DNA of 64,000 bases from Climacium dendroides (taxonomy: Eukaryota; Streptophyta; Bryopsida; Hypnales; Climaciaceae): assembly GCA_950106755.1 (NCBI GenBank), contig OX467082.1, positions 2,852,001 to 2,916,000 on the forward strand, written 5' to 3'. Under the pieces are notes generated by a model, which was given only the letters and a program-made list of their open reading frames with translations, was not told the origin of the DNA and did not search any database. Below are positions 11,085 to 21,541 of the stretch, piece by piece. The position numbers and the translations under genes are program-made. Position 1 is the first letter of the stretch. Each line of letters begins with the position of its first letter.

Positions 11085-11909
11085 GAATGTAGGAAGATGC
11101 CTGCACGACCTCCATCAACTTATCGTATTCCCTATTCTGTTTTCGATCGTCACAGAGCATGCGGCGTCCAATTCGATTGGCCGCATTCTCTCGGAAGGAC
11201 TTAAGTCCCTCTTCACGAGCCACGTGAAGATTCTGGAACCAAGGGAGCAGGACATCCAAGAGGAAAGTGTCCTTGACACCGTTACCTCTGTATGACCATG
11301 ACTCCGGCAAAATGACGTTCTCGGCACTGTTAAGAATGTGCTTCATGGGACTGTCATCCACTATCACGGTATTTTGAGACGAGAACCTCCCCCGGTAGCC
11401 AGTGAACAAGCTGTCTAAGTTTTTAAGGAAGAGTTCCTTATTTGTGCCTGGTTCCCTAAATGTTGTAATTCTCAAGTTTTTTTCCCTGCATTTCAGAGTC
11501 ATACAAGAAGTCTATCCTAATCTGACTACCGGCAGGTCGAGCCCCTTAAAGAGATAGGCGGCCACTTCATCAGTGGTAGAAGTCTTCATACTGCTCCACA
11601 CTGAAATTGTAGCTATCTCTCCTAACGCACGTAAGAAATTAGAACACCCGGGACGGACATACACTAGCTTTGGCCCCACAACTGCTAGCTCAGTAGCAGA
11701 GTGCGGTTAGAATGCGTCCCCAGTCTGTTTGGCCTAGCCCTTATACTTGTGATCTTCACAAGCGCACAATACCCCATTGAGGTCCAAGACGACGTTGATC
11801 CACTTGTCCACTGCCCTGGACTCCAATGGAAGATTGACCACCTCCGTAAGTCTTGGAAGATCACGTGGGGGATCAAATTCCTGATAAACGATGGACGAAT
11901 GTGGAGCTA
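11085..11909 (-). pseudogene. locus A FCP1/NLI-interacting-factor-like HAD module, broken
   Basis: The minus strand reads DKWINVVLDLNGVLCAC, then VYVRPGCSNFLRALGEIA, ISVWSSM, NTVIVDDSPMKHILN and VLLPWFQNLH. This is the order of FCP1/SCP-like phosphatase motifs of the HAD superfamily: motif I, the RPG segment, VWSSM, and motif III around IVDDSP. Motif I is DLNG where catalytic phosphatases have DxDG, so the second aspartate is missing and ordinary phosphatase chemistry is doubtful. Locus B carries the same DLNG, so the change is ancestral. Three in-frame stops (TAG and TAA after motif I, TAG near 11,505) mark this copy as dead. Donor GTTAAG follows at 11,084. Confidence 0.65.
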
Positions 11910-12022
11910 GTTATTATCCTGCATTCATAGCCTCTGGACATCGCGCTAATTGAAACGGTCGTTCAGATTTGTAGACGTCACTAAACAAACATAGAATTCA
12001 GAATGTAAAATTCAAGATATAC

Positions 12023-12300
12023 CTTCTACTGCGAGGTCTCGATTGTCTCCGCAGTAACATCCCTTGTCGTAGCGGTCGGCTCGGGTATCATGCCCTCGAG
12101 AAGATCGGCATCAGGTATGACACTGTCTTCAAGTAGAAGAGTGGCAGTATTCAAGGATTCAGGCTTGTCCTCTATGAAGGTGACATTCTGATCCGTCGGC
12201 TCATAGACAACATCAGGCACATGCTTCGATGAGGTTGGTTCGGAAGTGAGTACACCTGATGCAACAGTAGGTGGCAACAAATCTACAACATTGACAGTGC
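12023..12300 (-). pseudogene. locus A acidic linker exon
   Basis: Acceptor CTTGCAG precedes 12,300 and donor GTATAT follows 12,023. The reading TVNVVDLLPPTVASGV... is acidic and threonine-rich, with a TAG three residues before the donor. Joining it to the previous exon through the donor CAG/GTGCAC (12,554) keeps phase and completes a glycine codon, the main evidence that ParB-like and FCP1-like parts belong to one transcript. Locus B has the equivalent exon at 46,374-45,965. Confidence 0.45.
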
Positions 12301-12554
12301 CTGCAAGTCAGGAGTGTACAAAGGAAGTGTTGTAAGGAATCCGAGTATTACCGCTTTACATAAAAATGTTTTGATGTACATACACAATGTATGAAAATTT
12401 TGAACTCCATGGTTCGGTCTACTAGAAGTTCAGCTATATCAAAATTGTTGAGTTGTCTATGAGATAACTCTAAAACTACATACAACCCACGTCAAAAACC
12501 AAATCAAGTTGAGCTAAAACTATACAAGAACACCGAGTGATCATTGAGGTGCAC

Positions 12555-13472
12555 CTGAGCCGGACTCTTGGCTAGGAGATGCGGTTGGTTGGTCGGGGGT
12601 CTCCACCACATCATCACTGCCTGCCCTTGGAGGAGCAAGTGCACACTGCGCTTCCACAGGTACCGGTGGCGCAACCGCGGGTGATGGTGGAGGAGGTGGT
12701 GTCCTAGGCGGTGGATGCGAGGGTGGTGCAAGGACCGCGAACTCTGACGGGCCTACCTGACCTGAAGGTGGGGCTGAAGACGACGTTGATGGCTGGTTTT
12801 CAAGCCTCAATTGAGGTGCCGCAGGCTGGACCTCGGCCATGGGCCTCCCACCCTTCATCCACAAAATCAAGGCGTTTAACTTGTCGTTAGTTTCCTTGGA
12901 ATCTTGTAGCATGAACGTCTGCATGCTATCCAGCCTCTTGTTCATCTATTGCTGCTGTAGGATGTTCTTTGCACGATCTTAGAGCCGCTTCTCCTCGATC
13001 TCAGCAAAACTCCTCTCGAGGATGTCATCCATGAGTGAAGTCTTCCTTCTCTTTCGCAGATGGGTGGACGACGGAGTTGACGACGATTGCGTCTCAATTG
13101 CGTCTCGAGTTGACGCAGAGGAGCTACGATACTCTGTTGGTGTTGCACGAACAGGCGATGAAGGAGGATCAGGCATTTCATCTTGTTGGCAATCCTCTGC
13201 GTCGTCATCGGAGCTGGAGATCACTTCAGACTCCTCGATAGGTCTCTTGCTCCGACGACCAGTGGATGGAGAATCCCACGGGGTCCTCCGCATTGTCTTC
13301 ACGGGCGAAGGTGTCAAATGAGACTCCCGCTGCCTACTTGACTTAGGCTCCTCTACTTTGTAGCCCAACTCGAGAAAGTCGGCCCTGTCAAGCAACATGG
13401 CCGTGGTGACAGTGTCGTTCCAGAAGGGGGATCCTCTTTAACTCCAACTGCGAACACATTCATGGAACTCAT
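12555..13472 (-). pseudogene. locus A charged/proline-rich linker exon
   Basis: It starts after acceptor CACCGCAG with MSSMNVFAVG, aligning to locus B MLSLDHYAVG. After a frameshift near 13,430 the frame reads ADFLELGYKVEEPKS, then serine- and acid-rich sequence (SSSDDDAED), basic LRKRRKTS, a helical DDILERSFAEIEEKRL, two in-frame stops (12,981-12,979 TAA and 12,948-12,946 TAG), a helix MNKRLDSMQTFMLQDSKETN and a proline-rich end (PPPRTPPPPPS). It looks like a disordered nuclear linker with a possible NLS. Plus-strand frames over the same interval are shadows. Confidence 0.5.
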
Positions 13473-13518
13473 CTGCGGTGATAGAAACGAGCGTTTATCA
13501 AAAGTACACTATCATATC

Positions 13519-13565
13519 AGCTCGAGTGGAGCTGAATCAATGGACAATTAAGCTCAATTCGAGCT
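13519..13565. promoter_or_regulatory. pair of A-type palindromes in a locus-A intron
   Basis: AGCTCGAGTGGAGCT (13,519-13,533) and AGCTCAATTCGAGCT (13,551-13,565), 32 bp apart, lie inside the intron bounded by donor GTACGT (13,615) and acceptor CACCGCAG (13,473). The equivalent locus-B intron has a B-type copy at 47,594. Confidence 0.7.
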
Positions 13566-13615
13566 GAAGTGATACTCATAGTGAGTTTGAAGGAATGTGG
13601 GGGAAGAGGACGTAC

Positions 13616-14953
13616 CACCGCAGCGCATGTGAACTTCCCTCCGGCGAAGATCGAGAACACACTGTCACCAGCCTTGCAGAAGGACTTCACCACCCACAAG
13701 TAGAATTCTATGCGAAGCTCTACGTTGTATAAGCGGAATTCTAGTTTATTGTACCCGCGCGGCGTGTTGAAAACCGGTGTGTCCAGAGCCCAAAATGCAT
13801 TCGGGATTTTTACGTCCGTGCAGTACTCGGGTTTGAATAAGAACATGAGTAGGACCTTGGCATAGGATGACATGTTGCCCAAACGCTCGTAGTCCCCGGG
13901 CATGTAGTCCACATACTCGCATCTGAACTTATGCAACTCCTCGTGGTTCTACACAAACGCCATTACTTGCGTCTACTCCATTACATCCGCACAGATAAAA
14001 AGCCAGACTGGGACCTCCTCCAGCAGGGGCTTGCGCTTCCCCATCAACGACAGCATGACGGTGTTGAAGTAGGGAATCGCAATTGTGCCCTTCTGCTTGG
14101 ACAACACTCCCGGAATCAAACGGAAGTCAATGACCCCCACTTTCAGATCAACCGGGGTGTCCACAGTCCACACACTGGTTGGCCATGCCGTGTGTTTGTC
14201 GTCCTTGATGTTGTATGGCGCATAGTACGCCATTGCTGACGGCGGGACGAAATTCTTTCTCTCTCTCAGAAAGACCTTGAAGAACTCAGCAACGTGCTTA
14301 GATATTTCTTCTGTGGACTTATTCTTGGACTTCAACTGCTTAATCTCCGAAAAGAACTCCTTCCCAGGCCTTTCGAGGAGAACATTCATTGTGGCCGAGG
14401 TGACGAAATGTTTGGACTTAAACTCCTTCCATTTCTCCGGCACGGCCTCATTGTCCGCGTTTAGGAGTCCAAGTGATGGGTCAATTTTGTTCAATTCCTT
14501 CTTCACGAACTGTTTTCATTTGCGCCTCTCAATCCAGGCACTCGATGAGTAGCAACTTTCCAAAACTGATGATGATTGCTTGATCGTCACTTTCAGATGA
14601 GGTTGCTTTCTTTTGTCGCTAGACTTATTCAAAATATGGTTTGCGAGCTTCTTCAGGTCCTCGTACGTGAGATTCCCGAAGAATTTGAAATACTCCTTAT
14701 TGAGCATTCCGTTCTCCGTTTTCCATGAAGGCTTGGTGTTAAACTTCTTGAGCGTGTCTGGATCAACGAGCTCGCCATGTGCCGCACTGGAGATGACCTC
14801 ACTCCAGAGGTTGAAGACTTCGTCTGGTGCTGTGATAATTTTTACCTCGTTGGTTATCACCAGACTATTTTTTGCGTCTTTTCCTTTAGCCTTGGTCTGA
14901 CCCTTGGCGACGTCGATCATGGAAAACCGCATCTGCATGGCCTTCAGGAATTC
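13616..14953 (-). pseudogene. locus A long conserved module 3 (uncharacterised), three nonsense codons
   Basis: Exon from acceptor TTGCAG (before 14,953) to donor GTACGT (13,615). It aligns end to end with locus B 49,026-47,674: EFLKAMQMRFSMIDVAKGQ with EFKTAIKLRFSMIDVKKNQ, FNLWSEVISS with YDLWAEVISS, and GGKFTCAAV with GGKLTCAAW at the end. It is mostly helical and charged in the first half and beta-rich in the second. Three in-frame stops break it: TGA 14,518-14,516 (aligned to Arg in B), TAG 13,975-13,973 and TAG 13,951-13,949. Locus B is open at those three positions but has its own stops elsewhere. I do not recognise the family. Confidence 0.6.
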
Positions 14954-14992
14954 CTGCAACGAATTTTCACATTCTTTGACAGTTAATGAATG

Positions 14993-15069
14993 AGCTCGAC
15001 TGGAGCTGAACTACTGCGGGGTTTCGAAGGAGGGACATATTCCAGTGCAAATTGAGCTCGAGTCGAGGT
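14993..15069. promoter_or_regulatory. pair of A-type palindromes in the intron after the ParB-like exon
   Basis: AGCTCGACTGGAGCT (14,993-15,007) and AGCTCGAGTCGAGGT (15,055-15,069) lie within a 126-bp intron (15,079-14,954). One is about 9 bases inside the donor GTAAGC. The equivalent locus-B intron (49,169-49,027) has two B-type copies at 49,138 and 49,080, also one near each end. Confidence 0.75.
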
Positions 15070-15079
15070 GAATGCTTAC

Positions 15080-15793
15080 CGCGTATTTCATCTTATTGAT
15101 GTGCGCCTCCTTGGACCGCTGGGAGCTTGTAACAAATCCAGAGGAAGTGTCATCCTTGGGGTTCCACGGTTTCTCCATCTCCTCCCAGACCTTCCGTGCC
15201 CCCAAAATGTTCGTGGCCCACGATGGTTGGATTGCTTGAAAGTGGTTCACGCAGTTGTAATACGTTGAAATGAATTGCAGAATTTCAACGTCTTCGGTCC
15301 ACACAATGTAGCAACTCCATGCTCGGTAGTCGTTGACGATCTCGGGCGCAACATTATACTTGGGGTCCTGCATTAGTTTGCTTGCCCACACACTATGCTG
15401 CCCGTTTATTATGTAGAAATTGCCGTCCTTGATTTCTTCCCACAAATCATCACCGTCTCTTGTAGGCTTGTTTACGGGCATCACGTAGAGGGTCTGCCGA
15501 TTGCTGTGGTCTGGCATATTTACGAGCCAATGCATCATGTCTTCAACGATGCGATCCTCTTTGCTTCGGATGTTCAGTGTAGCCGGTGCCTGAATAAGTT
15601 TGTTGATGGGAAGGGTCTTCTTCTCCATCTTATACAAGAACACGTCCGTGCAAGCAGTCCAGAACCTCTTATAGGCCTTGTTGGACTCTTCGTAGTCCGA
15701 CTTCCTGTTCACCCTCAAGGACTCGAGAATGTCACTGTAGTCGTAGGTGATGTCGTCAACACCGGACTGATCTACCGATTTCTCCATGGACTT
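15080..15793 (-). CDS. locus A ParB/Srx-like module exon (open)
   Basis: Exon between the pyrimidine-rich acceptor CTTCCTCCCAATAG and donor GTAAGC; it is open throughout, about 238 codons. Key order: LPINKLIQAPATLNIRS, about 50 residues, then FYIINGQHSVWASKLM, SCYIVW and ISTYYNCVNHFQ. This matches the ParB/sulfiredoxin and DGQHR layout: a helix-flanked strand with an IdkL..P..nlR segment, a GxH/R..A motif, then a partner strand. In ParB proteins the GxxR box binds nucleotide (CTP in chromosomal ParB, DNA/nucleotide in nuclease relatives); here the Arg place is His-Ser-Val. Locus B has WMVNGQHCVAASQRM. The in-frame TAG just upstream (15,796-15,794) is the acceptor itself, not a translation stop. 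Assignment is by motif only. Confidence 0.55.
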
Positions 15794-15947
15794 CTATTGG
15801 GAGGAAGAGGCAAGGTTACTGGTTTGCCTTTGTTGTCTCCCGGGATTAGTAGACTTTTTGTTTCGTTGCCCCCTCCTCTGTGTATCCGCAGGAGGTTGCT
15901 TGTCAGTGGAGATCTGACTCCCTCCTTGGCTCTCCACATTCAAGGAC

Positions 15948-16034
15948 CACTAGTAGAAGACGCAGAATTTCTGTTGTTCGGTGACCAAAACAACGTCACC
16001 GAAACAACAGAAATTTTTGCGTTTTCTACTAGTG
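15948..16034. mobile_element. 87-bp CACTA-type mini-foldback at an intron donor
   Basis: Begins CACTAGTAGAA and ends TTCTACTAGTG; the two arms are near-perfect complements over about 38 bases around an AAAACAAC-like loop. CACTA ends suggest an En/Spm-derived MITE; flanks are GAC and GAT, an imperfect 3-bp duplication. It sits about 4 bases inside the intron that starts at the GTATCC donor (16,039). Confidence 0.65.
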
Positions 16035-16039
16035 GATAC

Positions 16040-16612
16040 GGTGCGGGCAGTTTTGCTTTCCCGCTCTATGGTTATTTTTGTTTTCAGACAAGCAAAGTCT
16101 TGGAACATTTGCCTGACCTTCCTGCATAGCTTATGGCTTGATATTGGGTCTCCGTTTTCTTTCAGGAAGACTCTCTTGTTCACCTTCTCCTCGAGCTCCC
16201 TCATGTGGTCCTGAAACGACGTAGTTTCAAGACTCTGGATGAGATTTGTCACGAGGAATGGTATTTTCTCGGAGTTGAAGTAGATGGTGAAGTTGTATTG
16301 ATCTTTGGCGGGGACACCCAAGACAACCGTTTGAAAGTGAATCTTAATCGTCGGCGGAATGTCTTCCACCACGTTCTTCACTTGCTCTTCGTAGGACAGC
16401 GGGAGGAAGTAGCTCATTCCCGTGTATTTCACGCAGAAGGCAATGAGCTCTGTACAGGGGATCATGGTAAGGCTCCAGCACTCAACCCTATCGGGGTAAG
16501 TGAATTCCCAGTACTCCCCGTCGTCTAGGAAGTCGTCCCCGTCATCTTCACTGACCTTTAGGACTTCTGTTCTTGTGAAGTATTGTTGCAGCTTCTCAAC
16601 TTGTCTATCCAT
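16040..16612 (-). CDS. locus A N-terminal module 1 exon (uncharacterised)
   Basis: It starts at ATG 16,612-16,610 (MDRQVEKLQQYFTR), which directly follows an acceptor-like TGTGCAG, so the ATG may be internal to a longer transcript. The reading is open to donor GTATCC at 16,039. Key segments VECWSLTMIPCTELIAFCVKY and LETTSFQDHMRELEEKVNKR align with locus B VEYWTIVLVPMTKHLSFRTKY and LENTDYQALQKTIEKQLEEKR. It has a beta-rich half then a coiled-coil-like helix. No family recognised. It precedes the ParB-like exon in both loci. Confidence 0.55.
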
Positions 16613-16653
16613 CTGCACATTGCAGTGTGTTCAGCATGTTAGCTTATTCATTT

Positions 16654-17605
16654 AGCTCGGTTTGAGCTTATAGCTTCAGTTTAGTTATCGCTGCATTGCC
16701 TTCTACATGGGATTCAATGTCTAATCGTTTTGCTGCATGTTGTCTATCTGTCATTCTTTTCTAATCCTCTTTTTTTTTGCAAGTATGTTTATGTCATTGA
16801 TGCTTATAAGAGATCGAGTCGAGCTTCTTGGTTTTCTTTTTTCTCACCATCGAGTGTCCGACTTCTTAAGTATGGATTAAGATTTGTTTCATTATCTACT
16901 TGTGTAGTGCTATATTAATACCGGGAGAGCTTGAATCAAATTCTTAGGTTTCGGTTTCTAGTATCATTGCGCTTCTGTTGTCATTTTTCCTTGGTTGGTT
17001 TTCTGTTGTTGGGAGAGCCAATAAGCTGTGTGAAACTTTATTGTTTATTACTTTTTCTTTATGAGATTAGTGGATTCTTTCTCCATCAGATCGAGTCGAC
17101 CTAATGTTTTAGTTATCCATTCTTTGCGATAGGGTCTTTTAGGCTTTGTGGACTGTGTATTTAAGTTTATTTTCTTGACTTTGTGGACGCATGTGTGGTT
17201 TCGACATTTTTCATTATCATTATTTTCATTTTTTATGACATTGGGTTGTTTTAGCTCGATTTGAGCTAATTTAATTTTGCATTCAAATGTGTTTTAGGTT
17301 GATCTTATCATTGTTTTCATTTTACTCTGATTGACAATAACATTACTCTAGATTGATGGACCTTCTTGTTTAAAATCAACTCGATTCGAGCTGAGTGCAG
17401 TGGATTTTTCGCATTGTCTGGAGAGATGTTCCTTTTGGTTATGAGTGCATTTACTGTACTTCACTTCTATCATGCTGTCGTTGAGGTTCGAAAACCAGAA
17501 TTTTGCTCGAGTCGAGCTGGTTGGGTGGTTCTACTTTCTGCATATTCAGCTCGAACCCATCTGATTAACGGGATTGCATTTTCGACATTCAGTGCTATTC
17601 GAGTT
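16654..17605. promoter_or_regulatory. array of A-type palindromes (AGCTCGANTCGAGCT) upstream of locus A
   Basis: Copies: AGCTCGGTTTGAGCT 16,654; AGATCGAGTCGAGCT 16,811; AGATCGAGTCGACCT 17,088; AGCTCGATTTGAGCT 17,253; AACTCGATTCGAGCT 17,378; TGCTCGAGTCGAGCT 17,504. Two decayed half-like copies start at 17,548 and 17,591. Start-to-start spacing includes 125, 126, 44 and 43 bp. Spacers differ far more than the 15-bp sites, although the last three units share short tails ending CATTC. Confidence 0.75.
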
Positions 17606-18319
17606 GAATCTGTATTTGACTATCGCTAAAGCTAACCCTATAATGGACCCTGACCTGAATGTTATAAATAGACCCTACAAACTCCTAAGCGAACCCTACG
17701 AAAACCCTACTCAGACCGTAACACAGACCTTGCCAACCTTTTTAAATCCATGATAAAAAAATGATTCAACCTCCAGCAAATGCAGAAGAAATGAAATAGG
17801 CATCATACCACTGGGAAATAAGTCGATGAAGAAGAATCACCAAATGCCACAGAATTACTACTACCACAGAATTAGGTCAACAAAATCAGAGTCCCACCAA
17901 ATTGTCCCAAATCCGCAATACTAAACCAGATTAACTGCACCTGCATGGTCAAATGTGCAAACAAGTTTAGGCTGCTGCAGGTGACATCATATGCAATTCA
18001 AATACTTCATCAATTGCATACAGAAAAAGAATACTATGAACCTAAAGCCATTCATACTAAATAATAAAACACAAAAATTCAAAAACTTGAAAACTCAATC
18101 CAATACATGCAGGACAATAAACCAGGTGACCTAATTTAGGTAGCACACAAAACCGTTAACTTTGCACCTTCTGGGTCTAAATTTCCCTCCCTAAAGATTC
18201 CTGTGAAAAATTCGGAAAGAATTTGAGTTTGAAGATGTTATGATTGCACCAAACGAATTGTCACTGAAGCAAATTCTATATCACAACTGACATACCAACT
18301 TGAGTTGTAAGTTGTTGTT

Positions 18320-18900
18320 TGCCGCAGCCGCGTGCTCCAGAAGCGCATTCACACTCTTGCCTCGTGCTCGCACTCACACTAATGTGACACCCTAAGAAAA
18401 TAGCATGTGAGAGTTTGATAAATAAATTACAAAATCACAAAATGTGCCAATGCAATGTTCGACTAGATCGCCAACCAAACCTTAAAAGATTCAAAACAAA
18501 TCAGATATTAATAACTTGACTCCCGATATGATTCTTGACCTAAAAAATTTTAAGAAGAAATTTCCAACATGGATCTACATAGCCTATTGATGGTCAAGAA
18601 CTACCTAAATTCGACTGAAGGACGTCACTGAAAAGTCACTAACTCTTGAATTAGAAATCCAAAGCACTCCAATTGTTGTTCTCACCATGAAATTGATCAA
18701 TCCGAGGGCTCCAAGATTGAGTGATGATTGCAATGAAGCTCCGAATTATTTTACACGAAAATTTCGCTATACCTCTTGCAACCAAGAAAAGGAACGCCCG
18801 TGTTGTGTTCCATACCTCGCACTCCAAAAGCACACTCGCAGTCGCATTGTTGCCTTGTGCTCGCACTCCAGAAGCGCACTCGCACTCGCACGAAGACGAT
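18320..18900. repeat. duplicated CTCGCACTC-rich segment
   Basis: GTGCTCCAGAAGCGCATTCA near 18,331 recurs as GCACTCCAGAAGCGCACTCG near 18,865, both within runs of CTCGCACTC/CTCGCAGTC. The frames at 18,651-19,194 on both strands are made of this repeat and are not supported as genes. Confidence 0.5.
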
Positions 18901-19559
18901 CACACGGCGCAGCAACTCGACATACCCCAGCAATGTCTTTGCCCTCCGAACGTAAGCGGCCAAGCCACCACAATACGAAGAACTAAACCTCTCGGTCTAC
19001 AAATGCCATCAGCTGAAACTAAAATCTCAGATTGCATAATCTTTACATCAACCACAGGGCATAATAAATTCTGTAAAATAGGAGACAGAGTCTACACAAA
19101 CCCTACAAATTCAAAACTCAAATGTGTCTCCCCCTATGTCTCCCTCTGTGTCTCCCACTGTGTGTACACAAACCCTACTAATTCGAAACATTAATGAAAT
19201 ATTCCTTGACCTAAAACTGAAGAAACCCTAACCCAGTTAGTAACAAGTGCTACAAATGCTACAAATTTTGGGTCTTCCCTAAATTGATTTAGTTCAAACA
19301 AAGTGAATTTCATTACCTGCTCTGAGAACCAGAGCTTGTCATCGTCTTTCTCACTCGAAGGCGGCCAATCCTCAAATAAATGACTCTATCCTTCTTCTAG
19401 CAGCGTCCGCACGGAGCGTCTTTGTACATGGAGACTCAAATCCCACGTACAAAAAATATTGTTACAAAAGCTTCAAACAAACGAGCCTAAACAATAAACA
19501 ATCTACCCTCTCTAACAGCAATGACAAAAAAAACACGGAATGCGAAAGAGGGCGCCAAA

Positions 19560-19860
19560 CCCTAACCCCGATGCCGGGAACTGATGATACCCGACCCCCC
19601 CGCTGATACCCGACCCTCCGCTGAACTCCGACCCACGATAATATCCGACCCCCCGCTGATACCCGACCCTCTGCTGAACTCCGACCTCCAATGATACCCA
19701 ACCCCCCCAATAATACCCGACCCCCTCTGGTAGCCAACCCTTTTGGTACCTTAACCCGACCCGCTGTCTGGTGACCGACCTCCCGTTGATACCCAACCCC
19801 ATCTTACCCGACCTCTTCTTACCCGACCCCTTCTGGTACCCGAACCTGGTCCAAACCAGG
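19560..19860. repeat. degenerate TGATACCCGACCC minisatellite
   Basis: About 15 irregular copies of ACCCGACC(C), often preceded by TGAT, spaced roughly 10-35 bases. Frames across it (19,462-19,802, -) are glycine/valine-rich artefacts. Confidence 0.65.
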
Positions 19861-20842
19861 TCCCTTTGTGACGACTACATTAATGATGATATATACTAGT
19901 ATATTGTCATTATTCTAATGATGATAAATAGTGTTACCTACACTAATTTATTTAGAAAAGCCATAAGTTTTCATTCTTGATGAATATTTTTACCAACTAT
20001 GGATGCAGAGTTTTCTCACTTAGAATTATACTAGGATTTATGGTTTTCGTAAAAATATTTATAAAGAGTAAAAACGTATAGCATTTCTAAAATAATTAGT
20101 ATGGATAATACTATTTATCATCATTAGTGGTGTTACCTAAACCTTTCTTTCGCATTCTAAACTTCGATTAGTTACCATTTTTCATTATATTCACTTTTTT
20201 GACCAATAACCTTTTTGAGCATGTCATACGATTTTGGGATTATATGTTTTCTTTTCCATTTTCATGAAAAAATAAGGTAATAGTAAATGGAAACTTGTAA
20301 AAAGATTTATACCCAATAAATCAATACACCTTTGAAGATTTTAATTCTAAGAATGTCATTATAATAATAAATGATGGATTATAATGTTTCCTTACCAAAG
20401 CAAGCACCAAGTGTGTAATTTCAATTTTATCAGAATTTGTGATATTATAGGAATACAATAGCTTTTACAATATCACATCTTTAAATCTTGGGAATTACAA
20501 AAACATTATGGTAGATGAAGAGAGTTGAAATTCGAAAGTAAAAATAGAGTGATATAAGAGAATTGACAATTCACAAATTTTCCAAATTTACATCAATTTA
20601 CATTCAATTTACATCAAATTTACATCAAATTTGAATGCAAATCATCTACATCTTCAATTGCATTGAAAATGTAATTGCAATGAAAATAAAATCTAAAGTC
20701 AATTACATTCAAATTCCATATATACATCCATATACACACCCATGTATTCAAAATTTGTATCCAATCATGGTACTTTCCTTACCTACAGTAACTACTTTTG
20801 AAGGAGTTTTGGCCTATCTTGGTATATTCGTCAATGGCTCTA
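19861..20842. other. AT-rich spacer
   Basis: No gene. A TAATGATGATA-type segment at about 19,880 reappears inverted near 20,110, and CATCAATTTACA-like short repeats occur at 20,580-20,630. Confidence 0.4.
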
Positions 20843-21541
20843 CATTGGGACCCAAAAGTACAGTCAATTTTAAGACTTCAGGTTTGAAAAAAACATGTGG
20901 AACACCCATTTATTTTTTTCACACATGCATTGACCTAACCCACAACCAAAAAAAATTTAAAATTTGTGGGAAAATACTTTGGGCCCATCTAAATTGGCCT
21001 TGATTGATTTTCATGACATTGGGACCCAAAAATACAGTCAATTTTAAGATTTCAGGTTTCAAAAAACATCTGGGACACCCATTTATTTTTTTCACACATG
21101 CATTGACTTAACCCAAAACCAAAAAAAATTTAGAACTAGTGGGAAAATACTTTGGGCCCATGTAAATTGGCCTTGATTGATTTTCATGACACTGGGACCC
21201 AAAAGTACAGTCAATTTTAAGACTTTAGGTTTGAAAAAACATGTGGAACACCCATTAATTTTTTCCACACATGCATTGACTAAATCCACAACCAAAAAAT
21301 ATTTAGAACTTTTGGGAAAATACTGTAGGCCCATCTAAATTGGCCTTCATTGAATTTCATGACATTGGTACTGCAAACTATAGTCAATTTTAATAGTGTA
21401 GGTTTATAAATACATGTGGGTCACCAAATGAATGTATTTTTTTCGACACATGCATTGACCAAAACCACATCCGAAAAGAATTTAGAACTTGTGTACACAG
21501 GTTTTTGGCCCATCTTGATTGGCCTTGATTGAATTTCATGA
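20843..21541. repeat. tandem array of about 173-bp monomers (four copies)
   Basis: The landmark CATTGGGACCCAAAA recurs at 20,843, 21,017, 21,190 (CACTGGG) and 21,363 (diverged), with a fifth trace at 21,542. Periods are 174, 173, 173 and about 179. Monomers share CAGTCAATTTTAAG, ACATGTGG, CACACATGCATTGAC and TTGGCCTTGATTGA. Divergence rises towards the right. Frames in it are artefacts. Confidence 0.75.

Larger units (their letters stand above)
16613..19440 (-). promoter_or_regulatory. 5' non-coding region of locus A
   Basis: No supported coding exon. It holds the palindrome array (next entry), an AAACCCTA-rich patch with TATAAATA near 17,640-17,710 and telo-box sequence (ACCCTAACCC) near 19,225. 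Plant leaders often carry such motifs, so the promoter is probably near 19.2-19.4 kb or 17.7 kb with the rest as leader intron. Confidence 0.4.

Noticed and set aside
15794..15796. In-frame TAG between module 1 and the ParB-like exon read as a gene end
   Set aside because: Both loci have TAG at this place, each preceded by an acceptor-like sequence, so it is best read as the 3' splice site.
13022..16529. Long plus-strand frames opposite locus A (for example 15,395-16,129)
   Set aside because: Shadows of the minus-strand coding exons; they do not align with locus B while the minus-strand reading does.
18651..19194. Plus and minus frames with repeated Arg/His/Ser
   Set aside because: Explained by the CTCGCACTC repeat; no support from a paralogue.
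19462..19802. Minus-strand glycine/valine-rich frames
   Set aside because: Translation of the ACCCGACC minisatellite.
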